Below are positions 34,888 to 46,881 of a stretch of DNA of 64,000 bases, piece by piece (the stretch's first letter is position 1; each line of letters starts with the position of its first letter). Under the pieces are notes generated by a model, which searched no databases, had not been told where the DNA came from, and saw nothing but the letters and a program-made list of their open reading frames with translations. The DNA comes from Leptobrachium leishanense (lineage: Eukaryota; Chordata; Amphibia; Anura; Megophryidae): assembly GCA_009667805.1 (NCBI GenBank), contig CM019063.1:85525877-85589876 (forward strand), written 5' to 3'. Position numbers and translations under genes: made by a program.

Positions 34888-37800
34888 TCAGGGGATTGAT
34901 AGCTGCTGATCCAGGACTGATTCATTTTTATAAATGTCAGCCGGTCTACAGAGTCGGTGGACAGACGCACTGTAGACAAAACCTCCTGTGACAAAACCTC
35001 CAGCGGCACTGAACGTCCTTTCGGAAAGCACGCTATATGAAGGGCAACCTAGTAGCTGCATAGCATATTGGCTAAGTTCTGGCCAGTGATCCAATCTCAA
35101 CACCCAGTAAGCCAGTGGATCATCTGCTGGAAAGGTATCCAGGTCTGCCCTTGCCCCTAGGTAGTCCTGCACCATATGGTGAAGACGCTGGCAATGGGTG
35201 CCTACATTTGACGTCCCTGGGCGTCAAGGACTAAAAATATTTAAAAATGCATCAGTCAATCGGCCCTGGCCTTCACCGCTATTCCTCTGATCACCTGCAG
35301 CCTCAGAAGCAGGTGTGTCAGCAGTAGCACTTGGTAATCTAACAGTGCCTGGAAAGGTGTTACACAAGTTTCGCTTTAGAGCGTCTTCAAGTTTTGTCAT
35401 CCTGTGCTCCCTCTGTGCGGGCAGGATGAGCTCTGCAACTTTCCCCTTGTATCGTGGATCAAGAAAGGTTGCCAACCTTGATAGCACGAATCCTGGGGTC
35501 CTTTAGCAGGCTTTGCATCATTAGGGAGCCCATGCAGCGTAGGTTGGAGGTGGCATTAGCTGCCGAGTCTTCCTGGTCAATGAGGATGACCGTATCGTGC
35601 ACTTCCTCCTCCCAGCTACGCACAAGCCCTTCTGTTTCTGGGCACACAAAACCCTGCCTTGAGGAATCCCCACCTTCAATGCCCCCACTACTTAAATATT
35701 CCTCCTCCTCATCATCCTGTCTGATCTGAGTAGGACCCGCTGGAATGCTGTCTGCGGAAAGACTGGGGCCTTCAGAGCTAGGGAAGGCCTCCTCTTCCTC
35801 CCGCTGCTCTGCCTCTAGAGCCACATCTATAATTCCCCGCAGAGTGTGCTCCAGCAGGAACACTAAAGGAATTGTGTCACTGATGCATGCACTGTCCCTG
35901 CTCACCATCCTCGTTGCCTTGATCATCCTTGATCATCAGCCACTGCGGGGAGGAAAAAAAACAAGTTGACCTGAACCTGTCCTTGTGCCATACTCACACA
36001 GGTACTCGTTGATGACCCTCTGCTGCTTGTGCAGACGCTGCAGCATTGCTAATGTCGCGTTCCACCTGGTGGGCATGTCACAGATCAGATGGTTTGTGGG
36101 AAGGTGGAATTCTCTTTGAATTTCTGCCAGGCGAACGCTTGCTGGGAATGACCGTCTGAAGTGGCTGCAGACTTTTCTGGCCTGGATGAGAAGCTCTGGC
36201 AGCCCTGGGTACTTGGTTAGGAAACGCTGTACCACCAGATTTAGGACGTGTGCTAGGCATGGTACATGCGTCAATTTACCCTTGCGTAGGGCGGAGAGAA
36301 GGTTGCTGCCATTATCGCAGACGATCATTCCCAGCTCAAGCTGGCATGGTGTTAACCATCTCTGCACCTGCCCCTGCAGAGCTGACAATATTTCTGACCC
36401 GGTGTGGCTCCTGTCCCCTAAACAAACCAGCTCAAGCACAGTATGGCATCTTTTTGCTTGAGCCATTGCGTACACCCTGTCAGGCGTGGGTTTAACTGCC
36501 ACTTCGCCAGAGACAGAGAAGGAGGAGGAGGAGGAGGAAGAGGTGGTGGTGGTGGAGCAGACAGACCTCATACAAGCAGCTTTCTGGAGGCGTGGTGGAT
36601 GAACAAGCTCCAGCACAGAGCCCTGTCTTGGATTCCTCCCAGCTGCAATCAGAGTTACCCAGTGTGCCGTGAAGGTAATGTAACGACCCTGTCCATGCTT
36701 GCTGGACCACGTATCTAAAGTGACATGCACCTTGCTGCTGACTGCCTTTCCTAATGACTGGATAACATTGTCTTCCACGTGCTGGTATAGTGCTGGAATG
36801 GCCTTGAGTGAAAAGTAATGGCGTTTTGGAACCTGCAACAGTGGTACAGCGCATTCAGCAAATTCACGGAAGGGAGCAGAGTCCACCAGCTGGAAAGGCA
36901 GCAGCTGCAATGCGAGTAATTTTGCTAAACTGGCATTTAGACGCTGTGCTTGGGGATGGTTGGGACTATATTTTTTCTATCGCTGCAGCAGCTGCGACAC
37001 CGTAATCTGACTGCGTAATTCTTCAGCTACTGGGATGATGTCACATTGTGAGGAAGGACCTGCTGGTACATCCATTACTGTAGCATCATCCCTGTCGGTG
37101 GAGGTTGTAGGCAATTGCATAGCAGGACATACAGTGTGGGTAGAGACAGATGAGGAGGAGGAGGACCTACGCAAAGTTTTGCCCCAATGGGATGTGTGGC
37201 ACTTGTTCATATGTCGCATCAAGCACGTGGTACCCAAGTGTCCGGTGTTTATCCCACGCTTCAGCCTCCTCTGACATAGATTACAAATAGCAATGCTGGG
37301 GTCTGATGCACAGTTCTTAAAGAACTCCCAGACAGCAGATTTCCTGCATGTGTTCTTTGATACAACAGCGCTCTGCACCGGAGCAGCTCTGACATGTGAT
37401 GCCTTGGACTGGCTAGTGCTACGGTTGGTCACAGAGGATGTTGTGCCTCGTGTTTGCTGTGCCTCCTCCTCCTCCTCCTCCTCCTCACTTGATTCCTCAG
37501 TTCGATCTGGCACCCAGGTGGAGTCAGTGACCTCATCATCAATGTCATCTTCACCCCCTATCTCCTCGTCACTAGAGCCAACTTGGCAGTATGCTGCAGC
37601 TGCTGGGGCAACATGAGTGCTAGTTATTTGTGTGTCATCACTGGCACCCCCTTCCTCTAGGTTGATTGAATCAGAGCACTGTACTTGCTGCGCATCCTCA
37701 AGCAGCATGTCACTCTCATTGTAGTCAAACAATTCAGCTGACTCCTCCGTGTGTGATAGCGAGGCTACGGCAGGAGTAGCTGTGGACATGGAGGCTGCAT

Positions 37801-38077
37801 TAGATGCTTTGGCAGCTGAGGTGGACTGTAAAGCACTAGAAGCCTGGCTGGCAGAGGACTCGGAGGATGAGGATGGCCTGGTTAGCCAATCCACCAAGTC
37901 CTCTGTATGTTGCTGCTGCTTAAGACGGCCAGCACCAGTTAGAAGGGACAAACGTGCCCCTGCAGAGGATGCACCACGTCCACCACGACCAGAGACACAG
38001 CCTCCCGACACAGGGGCCGCTCGCCCTCTTATCTGTGGCTGGGAGCGTCTGCCTGTCCTTTTTGTTCTTTCAGACAT
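34888..38077 (-). pseudogene. hAT transposase with BED zinc finger (ZBED-like)
   Basis: ATG at 38075-38077 (MSERTKRTGRRSQPQIRGRA). A Ser/Glu-rich N-terminus with a poly-Glu run comes first. The BED finger is at about residues 245-295 (AVWEFFKNC ... CNLCQRRL ... HMNKCH, a CX2C...HX5H layout). An in-frame TAG is at 36977-36979. The catalytic RNase H-like region follows (HVTLDTWSSKHGQGRYITFT, MIVCDNGSNLLSALRKG, CLAHVLNLVVQ, PTRWNATLAM). Further stops are at 35936-35938 and 35224-35226, with a frameshift near 35480. The C-terminal hAT dimerisation region (YPWELSQ-like DHWPELSQYAMQLLGCPSYS, SERTFSAAG) is at 35175-34888. It would bind the ends and transpose the element. Inactive here. Confidence 0.92.
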
Positions 38078-38164
38078 GGTGAGTGATATATAGATTAATA
38101 TATACAGAACTCTGATTCAACTCTGGTATAAAGATTTAAATAACTCTGGTATAACTCAGTGAGA

Positions 38165-38580
38165 CACACTGATAGATCACCTTAATTCACAAATGTTTTA
38201 AATAAATTAGTGAGCCCCAAAATACAGCGTGGTACTTTTTGTATGACGAGACACAGAACACCTTAATTCCCAAGTGTTTTAAAGAAATTAGTGAGCCCCA
38301 AAAAAAATTGCTGGCTGTGTGACGAGACACAGAAGATCACCTTAATTCACAAATGTTTTAAATAAATTTGTAAACCCCAAAAAAACTTGCTGGCACAGTG
38401 ACAAGACACACATCACCTAAATTCAATGATATTTGGTATAAATGAGACCCAAAAAGACTTGCTGGCACAGTGTGACAAGACCCAGAAAATCACCTCAATA
38501 CACAAATGTTTTAAATAAAGTTGTAAACCCCAAAAAAACTTGCTGGCACAGTAACAAGACACACATCACCTAAATTCCCT
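38165..38580. repeat. Tandem repeats at the 5' side of the hAT element
   Basis: About five units share atcaccttaattcacaaatg, tttaaataaa and agtgagccccaaaa, spaced roughly 60-120 bp, with variable endings (tgacgagacacagaa). Confidence 0.82.
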
Positions 38581-38982
38581 GATATCGAAATGAGACCCCC
38601 CAGTAGCATGGCAGACCGGCAGTAACAACACACACAACTATCTTCTTTGAAATCTCCTCTGAAATGCGTGCAGAATAGGCGCGTTGAAACCTTATATAGT
38701 GTGCTGCGGGACTTAGCTCTGTGAGCCCATGATTGGGCAAAATTTGCCCAATCAGGACTCTGAGCGGTGATTGGCATAGTGTTCAATCAGTCTTGCACCA
38801 GACCTGTGGTCAGGTGCAAGGCTGTAGCCAATTAGGAGCTTCAGGCAGTGGGAAAATGCATTGTGGTCCATTGTGGTCGAACATGCGGCGAACACCCGGA
38901 AATGTTCGGGGTTCGCGATCCGCCCGAACAGGATAAGTTCGGGTCGAACCCCGAACCCGAACATCTCATCCCTAATCACAAC

Positions 38983-39275
38983 TCTGCAAAGAACGCTGGG
39001 AAGCACATTAGTACGGGCGCGCATAGTATGACCCCGGCCTAAGAAAGCAGGTGTATAGCAAAGTGCAACAGTGACTACCATTTAGGTATAAGGACAATCA
39101 GAGCTTACATAAAATAGTTTTCACCGTAATACATATAAATGGAGTTTTGACTTCTAGTGCTAATATGCCAAAGAAAAGAAACTAGCGCCGTATAAAACAG
39201 GAACAGAAGGCGAGGGAGTAAAGAAAGGCTCACTCACACTTTAAGCACAGAGCCTGGCTATGGGTTGTTTCAGGG
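38983..39275. other. Short non-coding spacer
   Basis: Nothing recognised. Confidence 0.5.
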
Positions 39276-39457
39276 CAGTGTTTCCCAAACCTGTCCTCAG
39301 GACCCGCTGACAGGCCAGGTTTGCAGGATATGTGAAGCACAGCACAGGTGATATGATTTGCTGCTCAGTGATTGCAGGATTCAGTCTGTATTTCCCCAAG
39401 GTGATCTGTAAAATCTAGTCTGGTTGGGGGTCCAGAGGACGGGTTTAGGAAACACTG
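39276..39457. repeat. 182-bp hAT-type MITE, copy 1
   Basis: Terminal inverted repeats are cagtgtttcccaaacctgtc and its partner gggtttaggaaacactg. The interior is shared with 41287-41467 and partly with 33436-33580. The flanking octamers tttcaggg and ttctaaag match at four of eight positions, all mismatches being transitions, so the TSD is decayed or absent. Confidence 0.88.
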
Positions 39458-41278
39458 TTCTAAAGAGTGGCATATGAAAGTGCTTCCCTACAGTATGCAA
39501 AATTCATACATTGCAGCAGTCAACTGCCTTCTTAATGGTATGTAATCCTTGCAGTTTATTAATTCTACATAGCACAGGGTTAGCATTTAGGATTGTATCC
39601 TGGACAATGTGGCCAATCTGGTAACCCTATCAGCAGAACCTTCTAATTGGTGACGTGTGGCGAGGTCTCCCCTCTTTTTTAAATCACTCTTTTCCAACAT
39701 TAAAAAAGTGCAAAATTCCTTACCCATATTATTTTGAAACATGATGATTACAACGTTATTACAAATCAAAGTAACTCTGCTTTAAAGTCAAACTAAACCT
39801 AGCAGCGACACCCCGCTTTAATAACACATTGCTAGGTGTTAGGAAGTAGGTTTTACTTAGCAAAGAATCAAACTAAAAAAACTGGAGCGAATAAAGCATT
39901 TTATGCTTTTACTCTAGACAATACGGTAGTGAAAGTGCTGCATTATGTGGTGAATTATGGTAGCACAGCGCAGAGGATGCTGGGAGCTCCCACATGGTTT
40001 GACAGAGCAGGAATATGTGTGAGTTCAGAGCTTTGAGGAAGGCTGTTTGTTTTGATTATAAATGTTATTAAGATGTGATGTATAGTGTTACAATGTATCT
40101 GTGTGGAATGAGGGGGTCATTATACACAGAGACTGAGCTGATACTGTGTATATATGCACTTAAATATCCTTGATAACATGAGATGAGCTTCCAGATACAC
40201 AGCAGACTCCATTTATTAAACTAGCACTGAAGCAGCCAACATTTCCTTATGTGATCAGCTGAGCTGACACTGTCAAGTGCATCTTAGCAATGACAGCAGA
40301 CTCGTTCATGTCAGAGGCTCAGCTTTTAAAGTATGGAGCCATGTGTAAATATATATATATCTCAGAAAGTATTAATAGAAATACATACTGCTTAAAAAAG
40401 GTATGTATGCACCCATTTTACACATCATTGCTGTAAAAGATCAATGTGTGGTAACGACATTTACATTGTACAGAGTATCCATATACAGTAGATGCAGACT
40501 GTGTAGATACATTGTGTAACTCCTCACATTGTGTACTTCCTTATAGATTGTATGCTGGTGTACGTTGTATCTGCTTTATTCATGTTTATTTTGTACCCAT
40601 CATACAGCACTGCAGAATATTTATTTATAAAGTATGTTAGTGCAATATAAATAATTGTGAAAGTACGCACACACTCTGGTCTGAGGTCTGGAATGTTTGT
40701 GTGTACACACACACACTCTGGTCTGGTGTATGTTGGGTATACATGTATCTGATGCTTGTGGGTGATTATATAGATGTGTGTGTGCAGGCAGGAGGTAAAT
40801 GGGGTGTCTGGCCATACATTTCAATTTTACCAGACGTTGGACAGGCTTTCAGCAAAATCCTAAATTATTTATTGGAAAGCAATCACATGACATTAAATAA
40901 AAGTATCGGTACTCTGTCTTACAAAAATGGTATTGGTGCACCCCTAGTAAGAAATAAAAAAGGAATCCCAGGGGACATGCCTTGATTTTATTCTTGCAGC
41001 ATATGGCTTCTACATGTTGCAGGGCAGCACTTTTAAATTTGCTCCCCTTTGGCAAGAAATAGTAATAAGTGCCCATGAAAACATGGCGGAACGGCGGCCT
41101 GCACTACCTGCATATTTAAGCAGAGTGCTCTGTGTCTTGTATTCGTATTTATTGGTCTCAGTAGCACCCTTAAACCAAAAACATGTTAAGATTGAGTGCA
41201 GCCTCTCCATATTTCGTGTATTACATGTTCAGGGCTGACCACCCATATAGGTTATCTCTGCCACTCTCTAGTCACATG
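39458..41278. other. Non-coding spacer
   Basis: 1.8 kb without an element I recognise. It contains short (TA)n at 40352-40360 and (AC)n at 40684-40694. Open frames here are short and lack domains. Confidence 0.5.
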
Positions 41279-41286
41279 GTTTAGAG

Positions 41287-41467
41287 CAGTGTTTCCCAAA
41301 CCTGTCTACAGGACCCTCTGCCTCGCCAGGTTTGCAGATATGTGAAGCACAGCACAGGTGATATGATTTGCTGCTCAATGATTGAAGGATTCAGTCTGCA
41401 TTTCTCCAAGGTGAGCTGCAAAATCTGGCCTGGTTGAGGGTCCCGAGGACAGGTTTGGGAAACACTG
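41287..41467. repeat. 181-bp hAT-type MITE, copy 2, with TSD
   Basis: Same TIRs and interior as 39276-39457. It is flanked by a perfect 8-bp duplication gtttagag (41279-41286 and 41468-41475), confirming hAT-type mobilisation. Confidence 0.95.
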
Positions 41468-41644
41468 GTTTAGAGGTTCTCTAGTGCAGCCACCATACAG
41501 TTTGTACCAGAACGTGGGATAATCTCATAAAAGCAGTCCTAACTTGTTTATGATAGGTACTCCCTATGATGGAGTACATTGATGTTGTGGAGGGCTTAAG
41601 CATCTTTTGATTCCAACGTGTGACTAAATCTCCATCATTATTAA

Positions 41645-41918
41645 CCTCCTGGCGGTTATTCCGAGTGTGGTTCGGGGTTAAATTTCACCGCTGAAACCTG
41701 TCCGGGCGCTCCCTCGCTGTCCCAGCAGTCTTCTCCGGTGATCGCGACCTCATACTTCCAGGAAGTATGAGGTCACGATCGCCAGAGCAGACTGTGGGGT
41801 CAGCGAGGGAGCGCAGGGACAGGTAATGTATCTAGCGACATCCCGAGTGTGGCTAGGGGTTACTGCTTCCAACATAGGAATTTAACCCGGAGCCACACTC
41901 AATATACCGCTAGGGAGA
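41645..41918. repeat. piggyBac-type palindromic MITE, copy 1
   Basis: Left TTAA at 41641-41644, then cctcctggcggttattccga. The right end ataccgctagggaga is decayed and its TTAA is lost. The centre is a long palindrome around cctcatacttccaggaagta, with the arm ctccctcgctg... mirrored at about 41805. Confidence 0.72.
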
Positions 41919-41937
41919 TACAAAAAAAATAATAAAA

Positions 41938-42010
41938 TCGTAACGATTCTGACATCTAAAAGATGTCTTTAAACATCTTGTGACATCTAAAAGATGTCAG
42001 AATTGTAACG
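41938..42010. repeat. Imperfect hairpin of agatgtc words
   Basis: cgtaacgattctgacatcta (41939) pairs with aagatgtcagaattgtaacg (41991-42010). The sequence gacatctaaaagatgtc occurs twice inside. Confidence 0.75.
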
Positions 42011-43107
42011 CCATGTATCCTCATCTAATAGCATAATTTAAGCATAGCGCTCTATCTTTTTAGTTATATATGGCCTCATGGTTGCTATAGGCGTGTGTGT
42101 GTATATATATTTACTTTTTACAGTATTATACTGGTGGTGATCTGAATGGGACACAGCAAACATACCGTAAATGGTTAACCAAAAAAAAATACAGAATAAC
42201 TTTAATCGATTTTGCTCTTCTTGTGAATGTTTTTGCTTGTGTACTTTCCACAAGTTACAAAAAACCCTGTTTACTGTTTAGAAATTCAATGAGCTCACGC
42301 ATTAAAACTGTCACAACTGCATTTGGCAAACAGATACTGTGGAAAATCTATATTTAGGTTTTTTCTTTTTCTTCGTTCAGGGTTTGACGCATACAATCTT
42401 TACACACTGATTTGCATTAATTACAATATTGCAAATGAAACTATCAGAAATAAGAGAAAGCACATTCATACGCCCCTTGTTTTGTAAGTCCTAGCAATTT
42501 CCTATAACTGGTAGGTAGCTTCTCTCATCAGATGTAATAACGGGAATAAACGCTAACCATATAAGAAGGGAGGGGTCGGGAATTGATGTTGCCATAGAAA
42601 ATTGATAGCAATGCTTTTAATCTGCTCCTATTACCCACTTGAGAATGGAATGGAGAAACAGAAAAGTTTTTGCGTAGACTTCTTCTTATCAAACTCCTTC
42701 CCTGAAACCAAAGCCAGATCTGAGAGACGGGCTTGCTTGTGTTTCACATATATGAGCCGTGAAGTCCATCTAGCTATCTTGCAGCGCATTCCTATACTAC
42801 TTCTTCTAATGGAACCAAGACAAAATAAGGAGACCGGACTCACAGGTAAGAATTGCATAATTGAAGGAAGTCTACCTTCGGTTCACCTTGATGATGAAAC
42901 CTGCTTGAGTATAATATAGTGTCAGTGTTAACAAGAATTAAAAAAAATAATAGTAGTGGGGGATGGAGAATCTTAAATTGGAGAGAAACAATTTCATATT
43001 TTTCCTTTTTTTAACTCTTTCCCTACCATAATCAAATATACTTTATGTTCAAAAACTCTTGCAAGAACCCAGTTTTGAGTAAACTCTATCTGGACTTTTC
43101 CCAGAGC
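42011..43107. other. Non-coding spacer
   Basis: An open frame at 42602-42850 ends at a donor-like cag/gtaaga (about 42846), but I see no acceptor, domain or homology that would make it an exon. Otherwise AT-rich. Confidence 0.4.
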
Positions 43108-43314
43108 AATGCAAGAGTGGACTGACAAATTTTTGGTCCCCTGGGCAGTTAGAGATCATAGGGCCCCCATTGTGCCTTCCCACATGCAAGTGGTGTTGGG
43201 ACCCAGCTGAAAGGTCAGGCCTAACCAAGATTTAGGAGGGGCCAGATAGGGCCCCCTCCTTGGCCAGGGCCCTTGGGTGGTGCCTGAGGGCTCGAATGGT
43301 CAGTCCATCCCTGG
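43108..43314. repeat. ~207-bp MITE with gtggactgac ends
   Basis: Left caagagtggactgacaaatt and inverted right aatggtcagtccatccctg are related ends. The interior is GC-rich (gggccccc words). The end type is that of hAT MITEs. No TSD survives. Confidence 0.65.
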
Positions 43315-43584
43315 GTTCTATTTAACCTTGAATTGCAGTGGTCTCCAGGAAGGATTCTGTCTTTTAATGTTTTTTTTAACCATTAATAACGTTTTTAATG
43401 CCTAATGAGATTTTTTTTTACATACTGCTTACATTTATATATATTCTTTTCTAAATACAATTTGCGTAACAGTTAATTTTGTATTCATTTTTTTAATTTT
43501 AACACTCATTTTACATTAGATTCATCTTTTTTATATTAAAAATATTTTATATAAAATCTAAACCTTATGTTAATTTTTTTTTAA

Positions 43585-43978
43585 CTTCCCTGGCGGTCTG
43601 TGTTTTTGAAATTTTCATGTCAAAAAGCGCTCTATTTATTTATTTCCCCCCCCCGCGGCATCCCGAGTGCGGCTCGGGGTTAAATTCCTATGCTGGAAGC
43701 GGTAACCCCGAGCAACACTCGGGATGCCGCTGGATACATCACCTCTCCCTGCATGTCCACACAGTTTCCTCCGGCGATCGCGACCCTCATATTTCCTGGT
43801 TCCATCCTTGCAAGAAGGAATCCAGGAAGTATGAGGTTGCGATCGCCGGAGGAGACTGCAGAGATCAGCGAGGGCGCACAGGGAGAGGTAATGTATACAG
43901 CCCGAGTGTGTCTCGGGGTTACCGCTCTCAGTGGTGAAATTTAACCCCGAGACACACTCGGGAAAACCGTCAGGCAGG
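43585..43978. repeat. piggyBac-type palindromic MITE, copy 2
   Basis: TTAA is present on both sides (43581-43584 and 43979-43982). Ends cttccctggcggt and accgtcaggcagg are near-inverted. Inside are repeated cccgagtgtg/cacactcggg hairpins and a central inverted repeat around gcgatcgccggagg. Same family as 41645-41918. Confidence 0.85.
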
Positions 43979-44037
43979 TTAATGGTCAATAATTCTTTTT
44001 CCTAAAGAAAATCTAAGTTGCAAAATAGTGCACAGTC

Positions 44038-44446
44038 AGGCTAGGGTCAGACGAACGCATTCTGTGCGGACTGTGCGTACTTTCTGACTGACGACAAGGT
44101 AGTGGCCACACAGTCTGCTCTTGTGACTGACTTTTTTTGACTGATGTAGATGGGAAATAAAACTAATATGAAAAACATTTTGTCCGTCAAAAATGCAGTC
44201 TGTCTGACTTCGTTCTATCACACACACGCGGACGCTGCAGATGCAGCGCACTCTGTGCGTCCGTTCTAGCAGATTTACGGTCTTCCCTAACCTGCATCTG
44301 TTTTGCCGTGTCCATTGTGCATCCGCACTTCTGTGTACACGTACTTCGTGTGTGGGTCTCTATTGATCATAATTTTATGCTACCATGGACGTTAAAATGT
44401 GCGGCAACACAGACGTGAACACTGCGCTCGTCTGACCCGAGCCTAA
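44038..44446. repeat. MITE with aggct-xx-gtcagacga ends, copy 2
   Basis: Left aggctagggtcagacgaacg and inverted right tcgtctgacccgagcct. Homologous throughout to 32876-33325. It lies only a few bases from the next MITE at 44454. Confidence 0.85.
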
Positions 44447-44561
44447 AACCTACGGGCCATATTACATAGTTGGTGCTAACTTAACCAGAGCTGTTGTAAA
44501 CTTGAAACCTCCATAGGCTATAACGGCTCTGGTAAGTTTACAACAGCTCTGGTTAAGTTAG

Positions 44562-45015
44562 CTATTCTGACTCCGATCGTTGTATAGCGATTTATCCCTT
44601 GCAGAGACCTCTATGCCTGGCCTATATAAGTAGATGCAATCACCGAGGACAATCCTTATCAGATAGCTGAACTCACCAAAACACTGTTTCTTTCCACGAC
44701 TTGCTTTATTCCATACATCAGGTTACAGCAGATCACAGGATACAGCAGATGATGGAATGATAGGTTTTATGCGGTCAAAAGATGATGCTGTCCTTAACTT
44801 GCAGATGAATAGACATGTGTTGCTAGATAACTACACCATGCTACAGCTCTTACTCAGAAAGAAGGGTGGAACTTCACACACACAGGAAGTGCATCATCAT
44901 AAAGCGAGGGAAAAAGAGAAAGCATGTACAATACAGAAAGACCACTAGGTGGCAGCATAAGGACTATCTATACAGTATAAATCCCCATCTAAATGAATAT
45001 AACTGTAACAGCACA
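44562..45015 (-). repeat. 3' LTR of the BEL element (454 bp)
   Basis: Minus-strand start TGTGCTGTTACAG and end GTCAGAATAG. It differs from 52119-52570 by about six substitutions and a 2-bp indel. The end is not the usual CA. Confidence 0.93.
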
Positions 45016-45126
45016 CTCCCCGTCTGGCATTGAAAATGTCACTATATATAAACATCATAACGGTAGTTATGCAAGCGCAAATAACGACAGTGTAATTTGC
45101 TAGATGTCTTGAAGACCTAAGTAAGA

Positions 45127-46098
45127 TCAGTCTCCAAGCGGTAAGAGCAAAATAGGTTCCGTGATAGGTCTGATAAAAGTCTTTACTGTTCCTTGTCTTG
45201 CGACCTTCACCTCCACCTTACGTATCTTACCATCATCGCTAGAGATGCTTTTTTTAATAAGTCCCATAGGCCACTCTATTCTTTCGGCTTGCTGGTCCTT
45301 GAGGAGAACGAGATCTCCAACTTGAACGTTCGGGTTCAGGCGTTGCCATTTCCTGCGTCCTTGCAGAGTGGAAAGATACTCCATCTTCCAACGATTCCAG
45401 AAGCAGTTGGCGAGGTGTTGTACTCGCTTTCACTGGTCGTAGCACATTTTTCCTGCTTTAAAGTTTCCAGGTGGAACAGGAACAGTCCCGAGTTTCTGGG
45501 TAAGAAGAGTAGCTGGAGTAAGGATGGTTGGGTTCTCTGGATCTGTAGACACTGGAACAAGTGGTCTAGAATTGATTATGGCAGATGCTTCTCGCGATGG
45601 AGAAACGTTCAAAGCGTTGACAGCCCAAGACGAGTCTTTGTGCAGTTCTGGTGACAAGAGTTTTGGCTTCAGGACGAATATCTGGATCTTCGTCAGGATT
45701 TTGTAGACCAAAGACGTCAGCTGTTGTTTCTTCTGGATGATCCAGCAGGAATTCCGGACCTTGTGGTAGGCGACAGCTGCTAAGGCGTCAGAAGATGCAT
45801 CTGAGAAGATGTGAAGTTCCTTTCTCTGACTTGTAGCAAGAGAAGCTGAAGTGTAGCAGTGTGTGGCGACTGGCAGCCTTCCGAACCTCATGAGTACACC
45901 TACGAGGTTGTTGGTCAGGTTAGGACCAGTGAGAAGAACATCGTTCAGGGATATGCCTTGGTGCTTGGCACTGGAGTCAAATACTACCCTGATTTGTTTT
46001 GTATTACGTGGATGATACACTCCGAAGAAAGGCAGGTACCAGCACTCCTCATGTTCTCGAACAGGTGGAGCTGGTTCAGCGTGATTATTGTCAAAGAT
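45127..46098 (-). pseudogene. BEL pol: RT start, RNase H fragment, integrase C-terminus
   Basis: Entering from the nested element at 46099, the frame reads ECWYLPFFGVYHPRNTKQIR and DSSAKHQGISLNDVLLTGPN, the beginning of a BEL/Pao RT. It then jumps after FGRLPVA to an RNase H-like segment (ELHIFSDASSDALAAVAYHK). The RT catalytic block is missing. A further jump leads to integrase C-terminal sequence (ASAIINSRPLVPVSTDPENP), an in-frame TGA at 45430-45432, and the final domain (RRKWQRLNPNVQVGDLVLLK ... EWPMGLI) ending at 45127. The integrase DDE core is also absent. So pol is internally deleted rather than only mutated. Confidence 0.9.
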
Positions 46099-46339
46099 TA
46101 GACATGTGCATTCGTTTTAGTACTAAAATGATTTAGTCAGAATTTTGGGATAATTTAGTTTTAGTATGACTCAAGAGAAACGAAACTGCTCAGTACAAAA
46201 AACGAAAGAAACTAAAATAAAATGCACTACATTTTAGTTTCAGTCCTTTTTGTGATATTACATTGATGAGTGAAGGAGACCAGCAATGAAGAGCGCAACA
46301 TCGCAACATCCGAAGTTCTGCACCCTCCACATGCCAATG

Positions 46340-46497
46340 CAGTAGGATGTTCTATACAGAGAGGGGCATTAATTAATGCAGGAGGATGTTCTATAGATTA
46401 TACAGAGAGGGGTATTAATGCAGGTGGATGTTGTATACATTATACAGAGAGGGGTATTAATTAATGCAGGAGGATGTTCTAAACATTATACAGAGAG
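46340..46497. repeat. ~43-bp minisatellite in element A
   Basis: About four units of the type ggatgttctatacattatac plus agagaggggtattaatgcag. Element B has about three more units. Confidence 0.88.
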
Positions 46498-46750
46498 GAT
46501 CCTTTTTTTCAGCCCTTTAAATCCAGTGTCTGTGCGCGCTGAGATCGGCTGCTTGTTATATTATCTCAGTACATTGTATCAGGCTCAGTTGTTACAGTAA
46601 CTGACTGTAACAGCGTTCAGAGTTTCAGTAAAACAAGGAAATAATATTGTTATAACCTCTTATATATAAAAATATCATTTACTAGTTTTACTGAAACTCT
46701 GAGCGCTGTGATGAGTAGCAGTCAGTTACTGTAACAGCTTTGCCTGACAC

Positions 46751-46881
46751 GGGGCAGTATTACAATGTTGGTGCTAACTTAACCAGAGCTGTTGTAAACT
46801 GAAAACCTCCATAGGCTATAATGGCTCTGGGAAGTTTACAACAGCTCTGGTTATGTTAGCACCAACTATGTAATATGGCCC
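46751..46881. repeat. Nested palindromic MITE in element A
   Basis: Same family as 44454/52596: gttggtgctaacttaaccag at left and inverted ctggttatgttagcaccaac at right, arms about 50 bp. Confidence 0.9.

Larger units (their letters stand above)
33699..38974 (-). mobile_element. hAT element, 5.3 kb, with 8-bp TSD
   Basis: The termini tagggatgagc (33699) and ctcatcccta (ending 38974) are flanked by a perfect 8-bp duplication atcacaac (33691-33698 and 38975-38982), the hAT hallmark. Both subterminal regions are dense in gttcggg/cccgaac words. The transposase pseudogene runs on the minus strand (38077-34888). Tandem arrays lie between gene and ends at both sides (34215-34855 and 38165-38580). 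It looks complete at the DNA level but coding-dead. Confidence 0.95.

Noticed and set aside
36977..38077. Domesticated ZBED host gene
   Set aside because: The frame is broken by three stops and a frameshift, and it sits between intact hAT tips with a TSD, so it is a transposon gene.
39268..39465. 8-bp TSD for MITE copy 1
   Set aside because: Flanks tttcaggg and ttctaaag match at four of eight positions only, so I do not claim a duplication.
42602..42850. ORF ending at a donor-like gtaaga, considered as an exon
   Set aside because: No acceptor, no recognisable domain, and composition is not clearly coding.
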